Shown in pieces: positions 56,674 to 64,000 of a DNA stretch of 64,000 nucleotides. The notes beneath the pieces are model-generated. The model did not search any database. It was not told where the DNA came from and worked only from the letters and a program-made list of their open reading frames with translations. The stretch's first letter is position 1, and each line of letters begins with the position of its first letter. The position numbers and the translations under genes were made by a program. The DNA is taken from NCBI GenBank assembly GCA_964432565.1, contig CAYSOA010000004.1, positions 39,139 through 103,138 on the forward strand. The letters run 5' to 3'. Source of the stretch: CAIOHW01 sp964432565. Lineage in GTDB: Bacteria > Bdellovibrionota > UBA1018.

Positions 56674-59561
56674 CGCATCCCACGCTCCTGAGGCTGGTCC
56701 TCAGCCTGAGCCTCTGCCTGATTCTCTCGCCCATCAGTGTGTGCGCAGGCTCCAGCGACGAGATGACGCTTCGAAACGTTTCGAATGCGGAACGCGAAAA
56801 AATCGATCGGCTCGTCGATCGAGCCGCCCTCGAATCTCAGAGGCGAGCCATCGAGCAGATCGAAACACTCTTGACGCGCTACCGGAACACGGACCGTGAA
56901 GAGATGCTTCTCGCAAAACTGGGCGACCTGCGACAACAACGCGCCCAGATCGAGTTTCGCCTCGGCCAGCACAGCCGCGATGAGTCCTCCTATCGAAGGT
57001 CACTCTCCGAAGCGATTCGCACGTTCGACGAGGTGCTACGCCGTTTTCCAGAATCCGAACAGGTACCCCGGGTTCTTTCGTGGCGCGCCAGGGCCCATGC
57101 CGACCTCACGGCGCACGCCCTGGCCGAGAAGGATTTCGTCCGTCTGATCCAAAAATACCCCGAGTCTCCGGAGTCTGAATCCGCCCGAATGGCGCTTGCC
57201 GGCTATGCCGCCGAACGGGGCGATCACGCACGCGCCCTCGCCGTGCTCACGCCCCTGGCCTCACGGCCGGAATCCCCATTTCATCCTTTCGCCCTGCACC
57301 AAATGGCCTGGGCGGCGTTCAATCGCGAAGACATTCCCTCGGCGATCGATTATGCGCGCCGAAACGTCGAAGCCCTTCGCCACAGAAGGCAGGAGAGCCG
57401 ACTGAGCTCGAGTGATGAGGCCCTTCTTGAAAACACCCTGCTCGACGTTGCCACCTTCGAGGCGGATCGTGTCGAAAAGATGGCCAATCCGCCCTCGGCC
57501 CAGGAGATTTTCAAAACATTTCAGTCGCTATCCCCCGGTTCACGGATGCCCGCCATGGCGCTTCGCCTGGCCAAGCTGCTGCGCGCACATGATCAGTCGC
57601 GGCTTCTTGCCCAGTGGGGCGCGCTTGCCTGGCAGCACCTTCCCGAGTCCGGCGCCAGTGCAGAAATCGACCTCCTGCTTCGAGAATATGCCCATGGTCG
57701 CCGCGACTTCGTAACGCTTCTTGCGCCGCTTCCCGAGGTGGCTCGAACCGCGAAGAATTCCGCACTCGAGGGCCATCGCAGGCTATATTCGAAGGTCGCG
57801 ACCGAGCTTCACGAGCTTCTATCGAGGAATTCCGGCGCCTCGGTAGAAAAATCCAAACCATGGATTGAAAGGCTGGGGGCCGCCTATGAGCGTTTTCTCG
57901 AGATCACTCCGGCTTCGGATCCCAGAAACTTTCAGGCACGCCTGAATCTCGCCGAGGCATTCGTGGCCCTGAATGAGCTCGATCGTGCCATTCCGCTGTA
58001 TCGAGCCATCGTTGACTCTCAGGAATGGAGCAATGCCGCCGTGATCCGATCGAGCCTCGGATCGATTCGCTCTCGCCTCGAAAAGCTGAAGCAGGAAGGC
58101 GTCATGCCTGAGAAGATCACCCTGGCGGCCTTCGATCGGGAGCTCGACTCCGACCCGCGCATCCTCGAGCTTCTGGCATGGATCGACATGCATCTCTCAC
58201 ACGACAAGAACGGCGAATTCATCACGATGCTGCGCTTCGAGCGAGCCAAGATCCTCTATCGACTCGGACGACGATCAGAATCCCATCTCGCACTCGAGTC
58301 GGTCATCGACACCGCCCCAGACTCAACGGACGCCGGCGGGGCCCTCGCCCTGCTGCTGGACAGTGAGTTCTTTTCGGGTGACCTGCCGTCCCTGAAAAAA
58401 AGAATCGGGGAGCTCCAGAGAAGGCGCGCCCTCTCGTCAAACGCAAGCGCCACCCAGATAATCACTCAGGCAACCCTTCGCCTCGATGTTCTGCTCATGA
58501 ACCACACAGTCGATCCAGGAAACGCCCGCCTTGCGCGCGATCGCCTGCTGGCACGCGGGGACGCTCCGCAGGAGGTTCGAGACGCCGCACTCATCGATCG
58601 GGCACGAGAGCTGGACCTGAACGGAAATCCTGCCAATGCACTGGAGATGCTTCAAAAGGCCTCAAATCCGGAATCACGGGCGCCCGCCCTGCTTCTTCTT
58701 GCCTATGCCTCTGAGAACTGGACGGCCCTTTCTGAAATCTTGCGAACGCAGTGTGATCCGAAGGTGTCGATCTGCGCCCAGTTTTCGCAGTGGATGCGCT
58801 CACGCAATGCACCGAGGACCTCAAATCTCGTCGCTGAGCTGCGCAGGATTTCGAAATCTACCGGAACCGAACAATTGCTCTCCGTGCTGCCACTGCTGAC
58901 CCACCAGAAGAAGTTGGGCTATCGCGATCGCAACCTGTTGATTCGGCTGTCATCAAAGGGCTGGAACGACCTTCTTCCGATCATCCAGTGGGAAGCGCTT
59001 GCGCCGGCCATTGAGGGACTCGAAGCGGCACTCCAGAGCAGCCGTGAGCAGATCCGCCGTCAGTCGCCGCTGAGTGCCACCCAGAAAAGCGAGGCCCACC
59101 TCGTTCATCGAATGGATGTGATTCGGGAATTCGAAAACACGATCAGAGCAGCCCTGCAGATTCCGATTTTTGAGATTCAGGTTTCAGCGCTCCAGCAGCA
59201 CGCCGCCGCCATGCAGGACTTCAGCGAGGACATCGGCCGAATCGAAAACCTGCCCGCAGCAGTCCGATCGGAGATCGAAGCTCGTGCAAGCGAACTACGC
59301 CAGATTGCTGATCAACGCTCGTCCGCGCTGGCTCAGTCGGTCGCCGCGGGAGAGGCATTCATCGCCGGCAACCCGCAGCTCACCACGACGATGCCGATCA
59401 GCAGGGCCCGCAAACGGTGGTTCTTCGAAAACGCCGCAACGCTTTCTGAAACGCAGCAGGCGCTTTGGCTGGGTTGGATTCTCTGGAATTCGGGCGCGAA
59501 GCATGCCGCCTCCAGCGAGTGGGAGAAAGTGAAGCCGACGGTCACAGCGGCCAATCAGTGA
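56670..59561 (+). CDS. Large secreted repeat (TPR-like) protein, 963 aa
   Basis: A signal peptide (LRLVLSLSLCLILSPISVCAGS) precedes about 940 residues of alpha-helical repeats. TPR-like helices are visible at several points (HADLTAHALAEKDFVRLIQKYP; ARLNLAEAFVALNELDRAIPLYRAIV; RARELDLNGNPANALEMLQKA). A predicted coiled region ends the protein. It overlaps the second ExbD-like gene by 4 bp. Large periplasmic TPR proteins (GltC/GltD type) are part of the Myxococcus Glt complex, so a scaffold role between motor and outer membrane is likely, but this is by analogy. Confidence 0.8.
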   Translation: MTHPTLLRLVLSLSLCLILSPISVCAGSSDEMTLRNVSNAEREKIDRLVDRAALESQRRAIEQIETLLTRYRNTDREEMLLAKLGDLRQQRAQIEFRLGQHSRDESSYRRSLSEAIRTFDEVLRRFPESEQVPRVLSWRARAHADLTAHALAEKDFVRLIQKYPESPESESARMALAGYAAERGDHARALAVLTPLASRPESPFHPFALHQMAWAAFNREDIPSAIDYARRNVEALRHRRQESRLSSSDEALLENTLLDVATFEADRVEKMANPPSAQEIFKTFQSLSPGSRMPAMALRLAKLLRAHDQSRLLAQWGALAWQHLPESGASAEIDLLLREYAHGRRDFVTLLAPLPEVARTAKNSALEGHRRLYSKVATELHELLSRNSGASVEKSKPWIERLGAAYERFLEITPASDPRNFQARLNLAEAFVALNELDRAIPLYRAIVDSQEWSNAAVIRSSLGSIRSRLEKLKQEGVMPEKITLAAFDRELDSDPRILELLAWIDMHLSHDKNGEFITMLRFERAKILYRLGRRSESHLALESVIDTAPDSTDAGGALALLLDSEFFSGDLPSLKKRIGELQRRRALSSNASATQIITQATLRLDVLLMNHTVDPGNARLARDRLLARGDAPQEVRDAALIDRARELDLNGNPANALEMLQKASNPESRAPALLLLAYASENWTALSEILRTQCDPKVSICAQFSQWMRSRNAPRTSNLVAELRRISKSTGTEQLLSVLPLLTHQKKLGYRDRNLLIRLSSKGWNDLLPIIQWEALAPAIEGLEAALQSSREQIRRQSPLSATQKSEAHLVHRMDVIREFENTIRAALQIPIFEIQVSALQQHAAAMQDFSEDIGRIENLPAAVRSEIEARASELRQIADQRSSALAQSVAAGEAFIAGNPQLTTTMPISRARKRWFFENAATLSETQQALWLGWILWNSGAKHAASSEWEKVKPTVTAANQ

Positions 59562-59628
59562 CAGAAGCGAAATCGCATCACTGCCGCGGCTCTTGATTTT
59601 CGGATGGGCAGTTGAGACGACAGACAGC

Positions 59629-60753
59629 ATGAAGCCCAGTCAGCTCTGGATCCTATTGGCCGTCGCCATCGTCAGTCCATCCGGCGACGCCGCGAATTCA
59701 GTCAGACCTCATCACGCTCAGGGCACACGCACCGCTCACTGGTCACCCGAGACTCGGGCACTTCACGAAAAGCTGAAATCCATTCAGGGAAAGGCGCTTC
59801 TCTTTGGCCACCAGAACGCCACCTGGGAAGGCAGCTTTGGCTGGCATGACAGTCAGCCCGAGGGCACCTACGCGTCGGATGTTCTGACTGTCAGCGGCGA
59901 CTACCCCGCTGTTTACGGCTGGGATCTACTGGACCTTTCAGATGACCTACGACGGCATATCGTCGCTGCACATGAACGGGGCGGCGTGAATACGATCAGC
60001 TGGCACATGCCCAACCCGGTTACCGGGGGATCCTACTCCGACACCACCCGCGCTCTGGGAACCATTCTGCCGGGTGGGCCACACCATCTCGCCTTCCGGT
60101 CGCTGCTGGATCGGGCGGGCGCCTTTCTGGATTCGCTTCGCGACTCGCGCGGCCGCAGAATTCCGATCATTTTTCGCCCCTTTCACGAGCACAATGGCTA
60201 TTGGTTCTGGTGGTGCCTGAAGCACGGAAGCGCGGACGACTTCGCCGCAGTGTTTCGGTACACCGTCGACTATCTCGTCAAAGAGTGGAACCTCGACTCC
60301 CTGTTGATCGCCTACTCACCCGACGCGACTCCGGTCTGGCAGTTTTTTCGCCCCTTCGAGGGATACCCGGGGGATGACCTGATCGATGTGGTGGGACTCG
60401 ACATGTACGGTGACGTGGGGCGTGACACGCTGGGATTCATCAACCGATCAGCGGTTCGCAGAAAAGTTCGCCAGATCACCTCGTTCGCCAACGCCCGAAA
60501 CAAGCTCGCCGCGATCACCGAGACAGGACTTGAAGGAATCACCGACAAGAACTGGTGGACCCGGCTGGTCCTCGACACGCTCGACACATCCTCGCTCAGC
60601 TACCTCATGGTCTGGCGAAATGCTCACGAGAGATCGTCGCATTTCTATGCGCCGAAGCCCGGTCACCCCTCGACACCCGACTTTCTCAAAATGAAGGCGA
60701 GCGGAAAGGTGTGGTTTAATCGAGACTTGGCCTCTTCGGTGAGCCCCCCTTGA
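59629..60753 (+). CDS. Secreted GH26 beta-mannanase-type glycoside hydrolase
   Basis: A 374-residue protein with a signal peptide (LWILLAVAIVSPSGDAA). The GH26 (beta/alpha)8 motifs are LLFGHQNATWEG, GVNTISWHMPNPVTGG, the acid/base Glu in IIFRPFHEHNGYWFWW and the nucleophile Glu in AAITETGLEG. It would hydrolyse beta-1,4-mannan or a related polymer outside the cell. It lies between the two motility-type operons without a clear promoter of its own, 67 bp after the repeat protein. I chose ATG 59629 at the signal peptide. Confidence 0.9.
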   Translation: MKPSQLWILLAVAIVSPSGDAANSVRPHHAQGTRTAHWSPETRALHEKLKSIQGKALLFGHQNATWEGSFGWHDSQPEGTYASDVLTVSGDYPAVYGWDLLDLSDDLRRHIVAAHERGGVNTISWHMPNPVTGGSYSDTTRALGTILPGGPHHLAFRSLLDRAGAFLDSLRDSRGRRIPIIFRPFHEHNGYWFWWCLKHGSADDFAAVFRYTVDYLVKEWNLDSLLIAYSPDATPVWQFFRPFEGYPGDDLIDVVGLDMYGDVGRDTLGFINRSAVRRKVRQITSFANARNKLAAITETGLEGITDKNWWTRLVLDTLDTSSLSYLMVWRNAHERSSHFYAPKPGHPSTPDFLKMKASGKVWFNRDLASSVSPP

Positions 60754-60802
60754 ACTGGCCACCCGAGTTCTTCAATCTCATCAGGCAGTTAGCCTAACCC
60801 CA

Positions 60803-60859
60803 ATACCCGACTCTTTTTGTTTGCAAAGCCTCTTTTTGTTAGTTTTAATTAACAATTAA
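60803..60859 (+). promoter_or_regulatory. Promoter box B of the Agl-Glt-like cluster
   Basis: The same 22 bp box as at 52542 lies at 60803-60824. A putative -35 TTGCAA (60821-60826), a 17-base spacer and TTTAAT (60844-60849) follow. The palindrome TTAATT-AAC-AATTAA (60845-60859) covers the -10 and again has a 3-base centre. GAGGTGA and ATG 60869 come next. The AT-rich leader stands out from the GC-rich surroundings. Confidence 0.6.
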
Positions 60860-60868
60860 GAGGTGACC

Positions 60869-61138
60869 ATGCTTTCTTCTCTCACCCCGACGATTCTAGT
60901 TCTGGCACTGATCCTCTCCCCTCAGGCGGTTGCCGGCTCGCGAGAAAAGGTCATCGATTTCGAGGACGCAGTGGTCGAGGGCGTCAACCGAAAGCCCTAC
61001 GACTCCCTGCAGGCCCTGTCTGAAAAGGAGCGCCGCAGTCGCCGCGCGCACCTCTACCATCGACGACTCAGCTTTCAGTCCGAAATTGAAGAAACCCTTC
61101 GCGAACGTGCACTCGAGCACGAAGGAGGCGGATCATGA
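60869..61138 (+). CDS. Small secreted protein of the Glt-like operon, 89 aa
   Basis: A signal peptide (LTPTILVLALILSPQAVAGS) is followed by a charged helical segment (LSEKERRSRRAHLYHRRLSF) and an acidic-basic tail. ATG 60869 is chosen because AAGAGGTGA lies just upstream; GTG 60863 is less likely. Its stop overlaps the next start by 4 bp (ATGA). It opens the second operon, behind promoter box B. Size and place resemble GltF-type small proteins, but I claim no homology. Confidence 0.7.
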   Translation: MLSSLTPTILVLALILSPQAVAGSREKVIDFEDAVVEGVNRKPYDSLQALSEKERRSRRAHLYHRRLSFQSEIEETLRERALEHEGGGS

Positions 61139-62202
61139 ACGCTTCGCCCGATCGCCCTCTGATCGTTCGCATCCACGCTGCCGGAGGAACCCTCAGTGAA
61201 CTGTGGGATACGAATACCCCCCTATCCGTCGGTCACCCCCTCCGATGGGTGCTCGAATTCCTCAAAACGCCGGAGCGGCTGCGACTCACGGACACGCGCT
61301 CGTCCCTGCGCGTCGAGCAGGCCGTCACCGGAAGTGCCTCCGCCGGAGACGGCCTGCTCGCCGAATTTCCGCTAGGAACATCAGGACGAATCGCGATCTA
61401 TCGCGAAAACGCGGCGGGCTTTTCGAGCGTCACGACCAATGAAGAGCTGGGCTCGAGCCTCCACGAAACCCAGTTTCGCAGATCGGCGATTCGCAGCGTC
61501 GCACTCCTGGGTGCGGCCCTCCTCATCCTTCCCCTGATTCGCCCGGGCAGTCGCGAGCTCATCACCCGCGCCCCCGTTCAGGTCGTCGACCTCTCGAAGT
61601 TGGCCCAGGCTGCGGCAAAACCCAAGGCAAGGGGCGGCTCCGGTGGCGTGGCATCCAGGCTGCGAGCACTCGTCTCCGGTTCGCGCTCCCGCTGGCTTTC
61701 TCGATCTCCCGCCAGCACCCTGTCAGGACGATTCAGTGAAAAATACGCGGCCAACTTCGGCAATATGGCGTCCGCCCCCTCGCTGGGCCTTTCTGCTCTC
61801 GGAAAGTCCGGCTACTCGGGCTCGCTCGGAAGCGCTGGCTCGAGCGGCGGCACGGCGGGACGCAACTGGGTCGACCTCGACTCTCTTGCCGCCACCGTCG
61901 AGGAGGGCCTGACCCGAGACGAGGTGGGTCAGGTGATCCATAAGCACATGAAGGAGATTCGCTACTGCTACGAAACAGCCATGATTCGCTCGCCGGATCT
62001 CGAAGGAAAGCTCGTCGTCGAGTTCACGATCGGCCGTCAGGGTGCCGTCCGAAGCTCGGGAGTACGCACCTCCAGTGTTCCGGACCAGCGACTCGACGAC
62101 TGCGTTCTTTCACGCCTCGTGGCCTGGAAGTTCCCGCAACCCAAGGGCGGAATTGAAGTCGCCGTCACCTACCCGTTCATCTTCAAATCACTCGGGAAAT
62201 GA
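61135..62202 (+). CDS. Inner-membrane protein with AgmX/PglI (TonB-like) C-terminus
   Basis: A 355-residue protein. The N-terminal region (about 1-120) is cytoplasmic with strand-rich sequence but no visible FHA or zinc motif. A membrane helix (IRSVALLGAALLILPLI, about 122-138) follows, then a Gly/Ser-rich periplasmic linker and a C-terminal AgmX/PglI-type domain: GLTRDEVGQVIHKHMKEIRYCYE, VEFTIGRQGAV, the Cys of DDCVLSRLV and FPQPKGG. This architecture matches GltG/GltJ-type proteins of the Glt machine, which link motor and outer membrane. It overlaps both neighbours. Confidence 0.82.
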   Translation: MNASPDRPLIVRIHAAGGTLSELWDTNTPLSVGHPLRWVLEFLKTPERLRLTDTRSSLRVEQAVTGSASAGDGLLAEFPLGTSGRIAIYRENAAGFSSVTTNEELGSSLHETQFRRSAIRSVALLGAALLILPLIRPGSRELITRAPVQVVDLSKLAQAAAKPKARGGSGGVASRLRALVSGSRSRWLSRSPASTLSGRFSEKYAANFGNMASAPSLGLSALGKSGYSGSLGSAGSSGGTAGRNWVDLDSLAATVEEGLTRDEVGQVIHKHMKEIRYCYETAMIRSPDLEGKLVVEFTIGRQGAVRSSGVRTSSVPDQRLDDCVLSRLVAWKFPQPKGGIEVAVTYPFIFKSLGK

Positions 62203-62975
62203 CCATGATGAATACCGCTCTCAGCATCAAAATGGCCCTACTGCTCACACTAGTGATACCCGCCGTTCCGGCCTTGGGCGACGAGCCCCCCCCCACGGGA
62301 ACGCCAGAAACAAGCCACGAAGACCTCTCACCCGAAGCAGAGGAGCTCGAACGCATCAAGCAGCGCTACTGGGCGCAGGGAAACGAAAAAGAAATGGGCG
62401 TCGTCCAGAATCGCCTCTTCACCAAGGAAGGGCGTTTCGAAACCACGCTTTTCGGTGGCCTCCTCATCTCCGATCCATTCGTCAATACGTTCACGCCGGG
62501 GCTCTCGTTCGGCTACAACTTCGATGAAACCTTCTCGCTGCATGCCTTCGGATGGAAGGCTCTCGCCACACCATCGGCCGCCCTCGTCACGCTTCGGCAG
62601 GGGGAAAAGGAAGCCAATACCAATCCCACGTCCGCACTTTTCGGGACCGAGGGCCGTGCCAGCCTGCTCTATGGCAAGCTCAGTCTGCTCGGCAGGAAGA
62701 TACTGTACTACGACATGCACGCAGGCCTGGGCGCTGCCATCGTTCGCGCCGAGAACGGACTCTACGGTGGCCCCCTGATATCGGTCGGACAAAGTTTCTT
62801 TTTTTCGAACTCCATGACCTTTCGCATCGATTACCGGCTGATCGTCTACCGGGAGAACATCACCCAGAAAGAAGGGACCGAGGAGCAGCTCGGAAGGATC
62901 ATCGACCAGAGAAACAATTTTTCGAATTCCCTGACCTTCGGGATCAGCATCCTTTTTGGAGGATCGAATCGATGA
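62199..62975 (+). CDS. Outer-membrane beta-barrel protein (Myxococcus/Bdellovibrio type)
   Basis: A 258-residue protein with a signal peptide (MALLLTLVIPAVPALG). An acidic spacer is followed by a barrel domain typical of the outer-membrane beta-barrel family seen in Myxococcota and Bdellovibrionota: FETTLFGGLLISDPFVNTFT, GYNFDETFSLHAFGWKA, MTFRIDYRLIVY and a final LTFGISILFGG. Such barrels (GltA/GltB/GltH type) accompany Glt clusters. The start at 62199 overlaps the TonB-like gene stop; ATG 62205 and 62208 are alternatives. Confidence 0.8.
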   Translation: MTMMNTALSIKMALLLTLVIPAVPALGDEPPPTGTPETSHEDLSPEAEELERIKQRYWAQGNEKEMGVVQNRLFTKEGRFETTLFGGLLISDPFVNTFTPGLSFGYNFDETFSLHAFGWKALATPSAALVTLRQGEKEANTNPTSALFGTEGRASLLYGKLSLLGRKILYYDMHAGLGAAIVRAENGLYGGPLISVGQSFFFSNSMTFRIDYRLIVYRENITQKEGTEEQLGRIIDQRNNFSNSLTFGISILFGGSNR

Positions 62976-64000
62976 ACACCAAGAATGCACGAGCATCCCT
63001 GATCGTTCTCTCGCTGCTGCTCGCCCCCCGGTCCTTCGCCGGCATCGACTGCCGTCGAGACGTTCCCACTCGATCCCCGGCCATCGACCTCGCCCTGGGG
63101 CTACAGTCTCGCCTCAGGGCGACATCACCCTCGGACCGAAAGTCGGCTGAACTTCAGATCGCAAATGCCCTGCACCAGTCCGGAATCATACGCCCTGCTC
63201 ACGCAGCCTATCGAGCGATACTCCGCTCAAACGAAGCGGCACCCACCGACCGTCTCTCGGCCATGACCTGCCTGAACCGCATCGAGCGAGTCGAGCCTGC
63301 CCTGGCGATGGAACTCCCTTTGACGTTTCTCACGTCCGTCGCCTCGCTCTCATCGACCGATGGCGAGCATCAGAGTGAGGGCGCGGAGTTCGTTTTTCGC
63401 CGGTTTCTGATCGCCCTGCGCGATGACACCAGAAGGGCTACTGCAATCCAAGCCCTGCTTGCCGAACGATTCGCCGCTCGTGCAGAGACCCAGGCGGGCC
63501 GCGCCTTTCTTCTGGCCAACGAAAAGAAGCCCATCGAAGCGGCGAAACTGCTGGAAGAGCTGCTTTCGAAACCTCGGCTGCCGGAAGGAGCCGAACGCCA
63601 CCGAAACGCCCTGATGCTGCTGGCAGGACGAACCGCCTTCGCAGGCGGACGCCCGCTCGATGCGGCTCGCTGGTACCGTTCGATCGAAAAGTCCTCGAAC
63701 TCGGCGCCGCTCGCTCTCGAAGAGCTGACGTGGGCGCTGCTTGAGGGTGAACGCCCCGGTGAAGCCGTCGGCACCGCCCTTCAGCTCGAGAAAGGCCTGA
63801 TGGCTCGAACCTTCGCCCCAGAAGCGCAAATGGTGATGGCCATGTCCCTCAATGAACTCTGCCAATACCCCGCAGCACTGGGCTCCCTGAGCCGATTCAG
63901 GCGCCGCTGGCAGCCCATTCATCAGTGGCTCGAAAACTACAGCCGACACCCCGCTGCACTCCTCCCGCAGACCCGAGCACTGCTGCGCAAGAACCCCGGA
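62972..64000 (+). CDS. Secreted repeat protein, truncated by the window end
   Basis: A frame open from ATG 62972 (overlapping the barrel gene stop as ATGA) to the last base, 343 codons with no stop. A signal peptide (ASLIVLSLLLAPRSFAG) is followed by helical repeats with TPR-like spacing (AHAAYRAILRSNEAAP; AKLLEELLSKPRLPEG; AARWYRSIEKSSNSAP; PAALGSLSRFRRRW). It resembles the repeat protein at 56670 in style. Periplasmic repeat proteins close many Glt-like operons. The C-terminus is outside the window. Confidence 0.75.
   Translation, partial: MNTKNARASLIVLSLLLAPRSFAGIDCRRDVPTRSPAIDLALGLQSRLRATSPSDRKSAELQIANALHQSGIIRPAHAAYRAILRSNEAAPTDRLSAMTCLNRIERVEPALAMELPLTFLTSVASLSSTDGEHQSEGAEFVFRRFLIALRDDTRRATAIQALLAERFAARAETQAGRAFLLANEKKPIEAAKLLEELLSKPRLPEGAERHRNALMLLAGRTAFAGGRPLDAARWYRSIEKSSNSAPLALEELTWALLEGERPGEAVGTALQLEKGLMARTFAPEAQMVMAMSLNELCQYPAALGSLSRFRRRWQPIHQWLENYSRHPAALLPQTRALLRKNPG

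Noticed and set aside
61135..61500. FHA domain at the start of the AgmX/PglI-tailed protein
   Set aside because: The region has the size and strand content, but the conserved Gly-Arg, Ser, His and Asn residues of FHA domains were not visible.
1..64000. CRISPR arrays, prophage or transposase genes
   Set aside because: No evenly spaced direct repeats, phage structural genes or transposase motifs were seen in any frame read.

Overview
The window is GC-rich DNA packed with genes from a Gram-negative bacterium. It has many lipobox proteins, outer-membrane barrels, sigma-54 activators, a chemotaxis operon, prepilin-like genes and an Agl-Glt-like (gliding type) envelope machine. That mix points to the Bdellovibrionota/Myxococcota side of the old Deltaproteobacteria, but no rRNA is present and the assignment is inference. 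No CRISPR array, prophage or transposase gene was seen.

Left third (1-20.6 kb): the end of topA, two outer-membrane barrel candidates, DoxX, D-Ala-D-Ala ligase, glutamate dehydrogenase and a glycosyltransferase. Two sensor kinase/sigma-54 regulator pairs follow on the minus strand, the second with a kinase domain that has lost its ATP-binding motifs. Around them lie a RadC-type protein, a DTW-domain tRNA-modification enzyme, several lipoproteins, an acyltransferase and a DksA-like zinc-finger protein. Middle (20.6-34 kb): most of a leucine/isovalerate (Liu) catabolic route. HMG-CoA lyase, a separate biotin carrier, biotin carboxylase and methylglutaconyl-CoA hydratase form an overlapping operon, while the carboxyltransferase subunit lies about 7 kb away. 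Between them are a prepilin-like cassette, a protein-glutaminase-like gene interrupted by an in-frame TGA, and a SixA-type phosphatase. A roughly 260 bp structured inverted-repeat element sits just before the carboxyltransferase gene.

Right-centre (34-52.5 kb): HU and tRNA-Thr(CGT) flank a shared palindromic promoter region. Then come a cheA-cheR-cheB operon divergent from cheW, a secreted GH15 glucoamylase, the complete 2-oxoglutarate dehydrogenase operon (sucA-sucB-lpd), two amino-acid transporters and a DUF3445 protein.

Right end (52.6-64 kb): the most interesting region. One operon encodes a secreted or anchored protein, a Cys-rich von Willebrand A lipoprotein resembling the Myxococcus gliding adhesin CglB, an ExbB/TolQ-like and two ExbD/TolR-like motor proteins, and a 963-residue repeat-rich periplasmic protein. 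After a GH26 mannanase, a second operon encodes a small secreted protein, an inner-membrane protein with an AgmX/PglI (TonB-like) C-terminus, an outer-membrane beta-barrel and a repeat protein cut by the window edge. The two operons carry an identical 22 bp promoter box followed at similar spacing by a palindrome over the putative -10. I infer that they build one co-regulated, proton-driven, trans-envelope machine with a surface adhesin.
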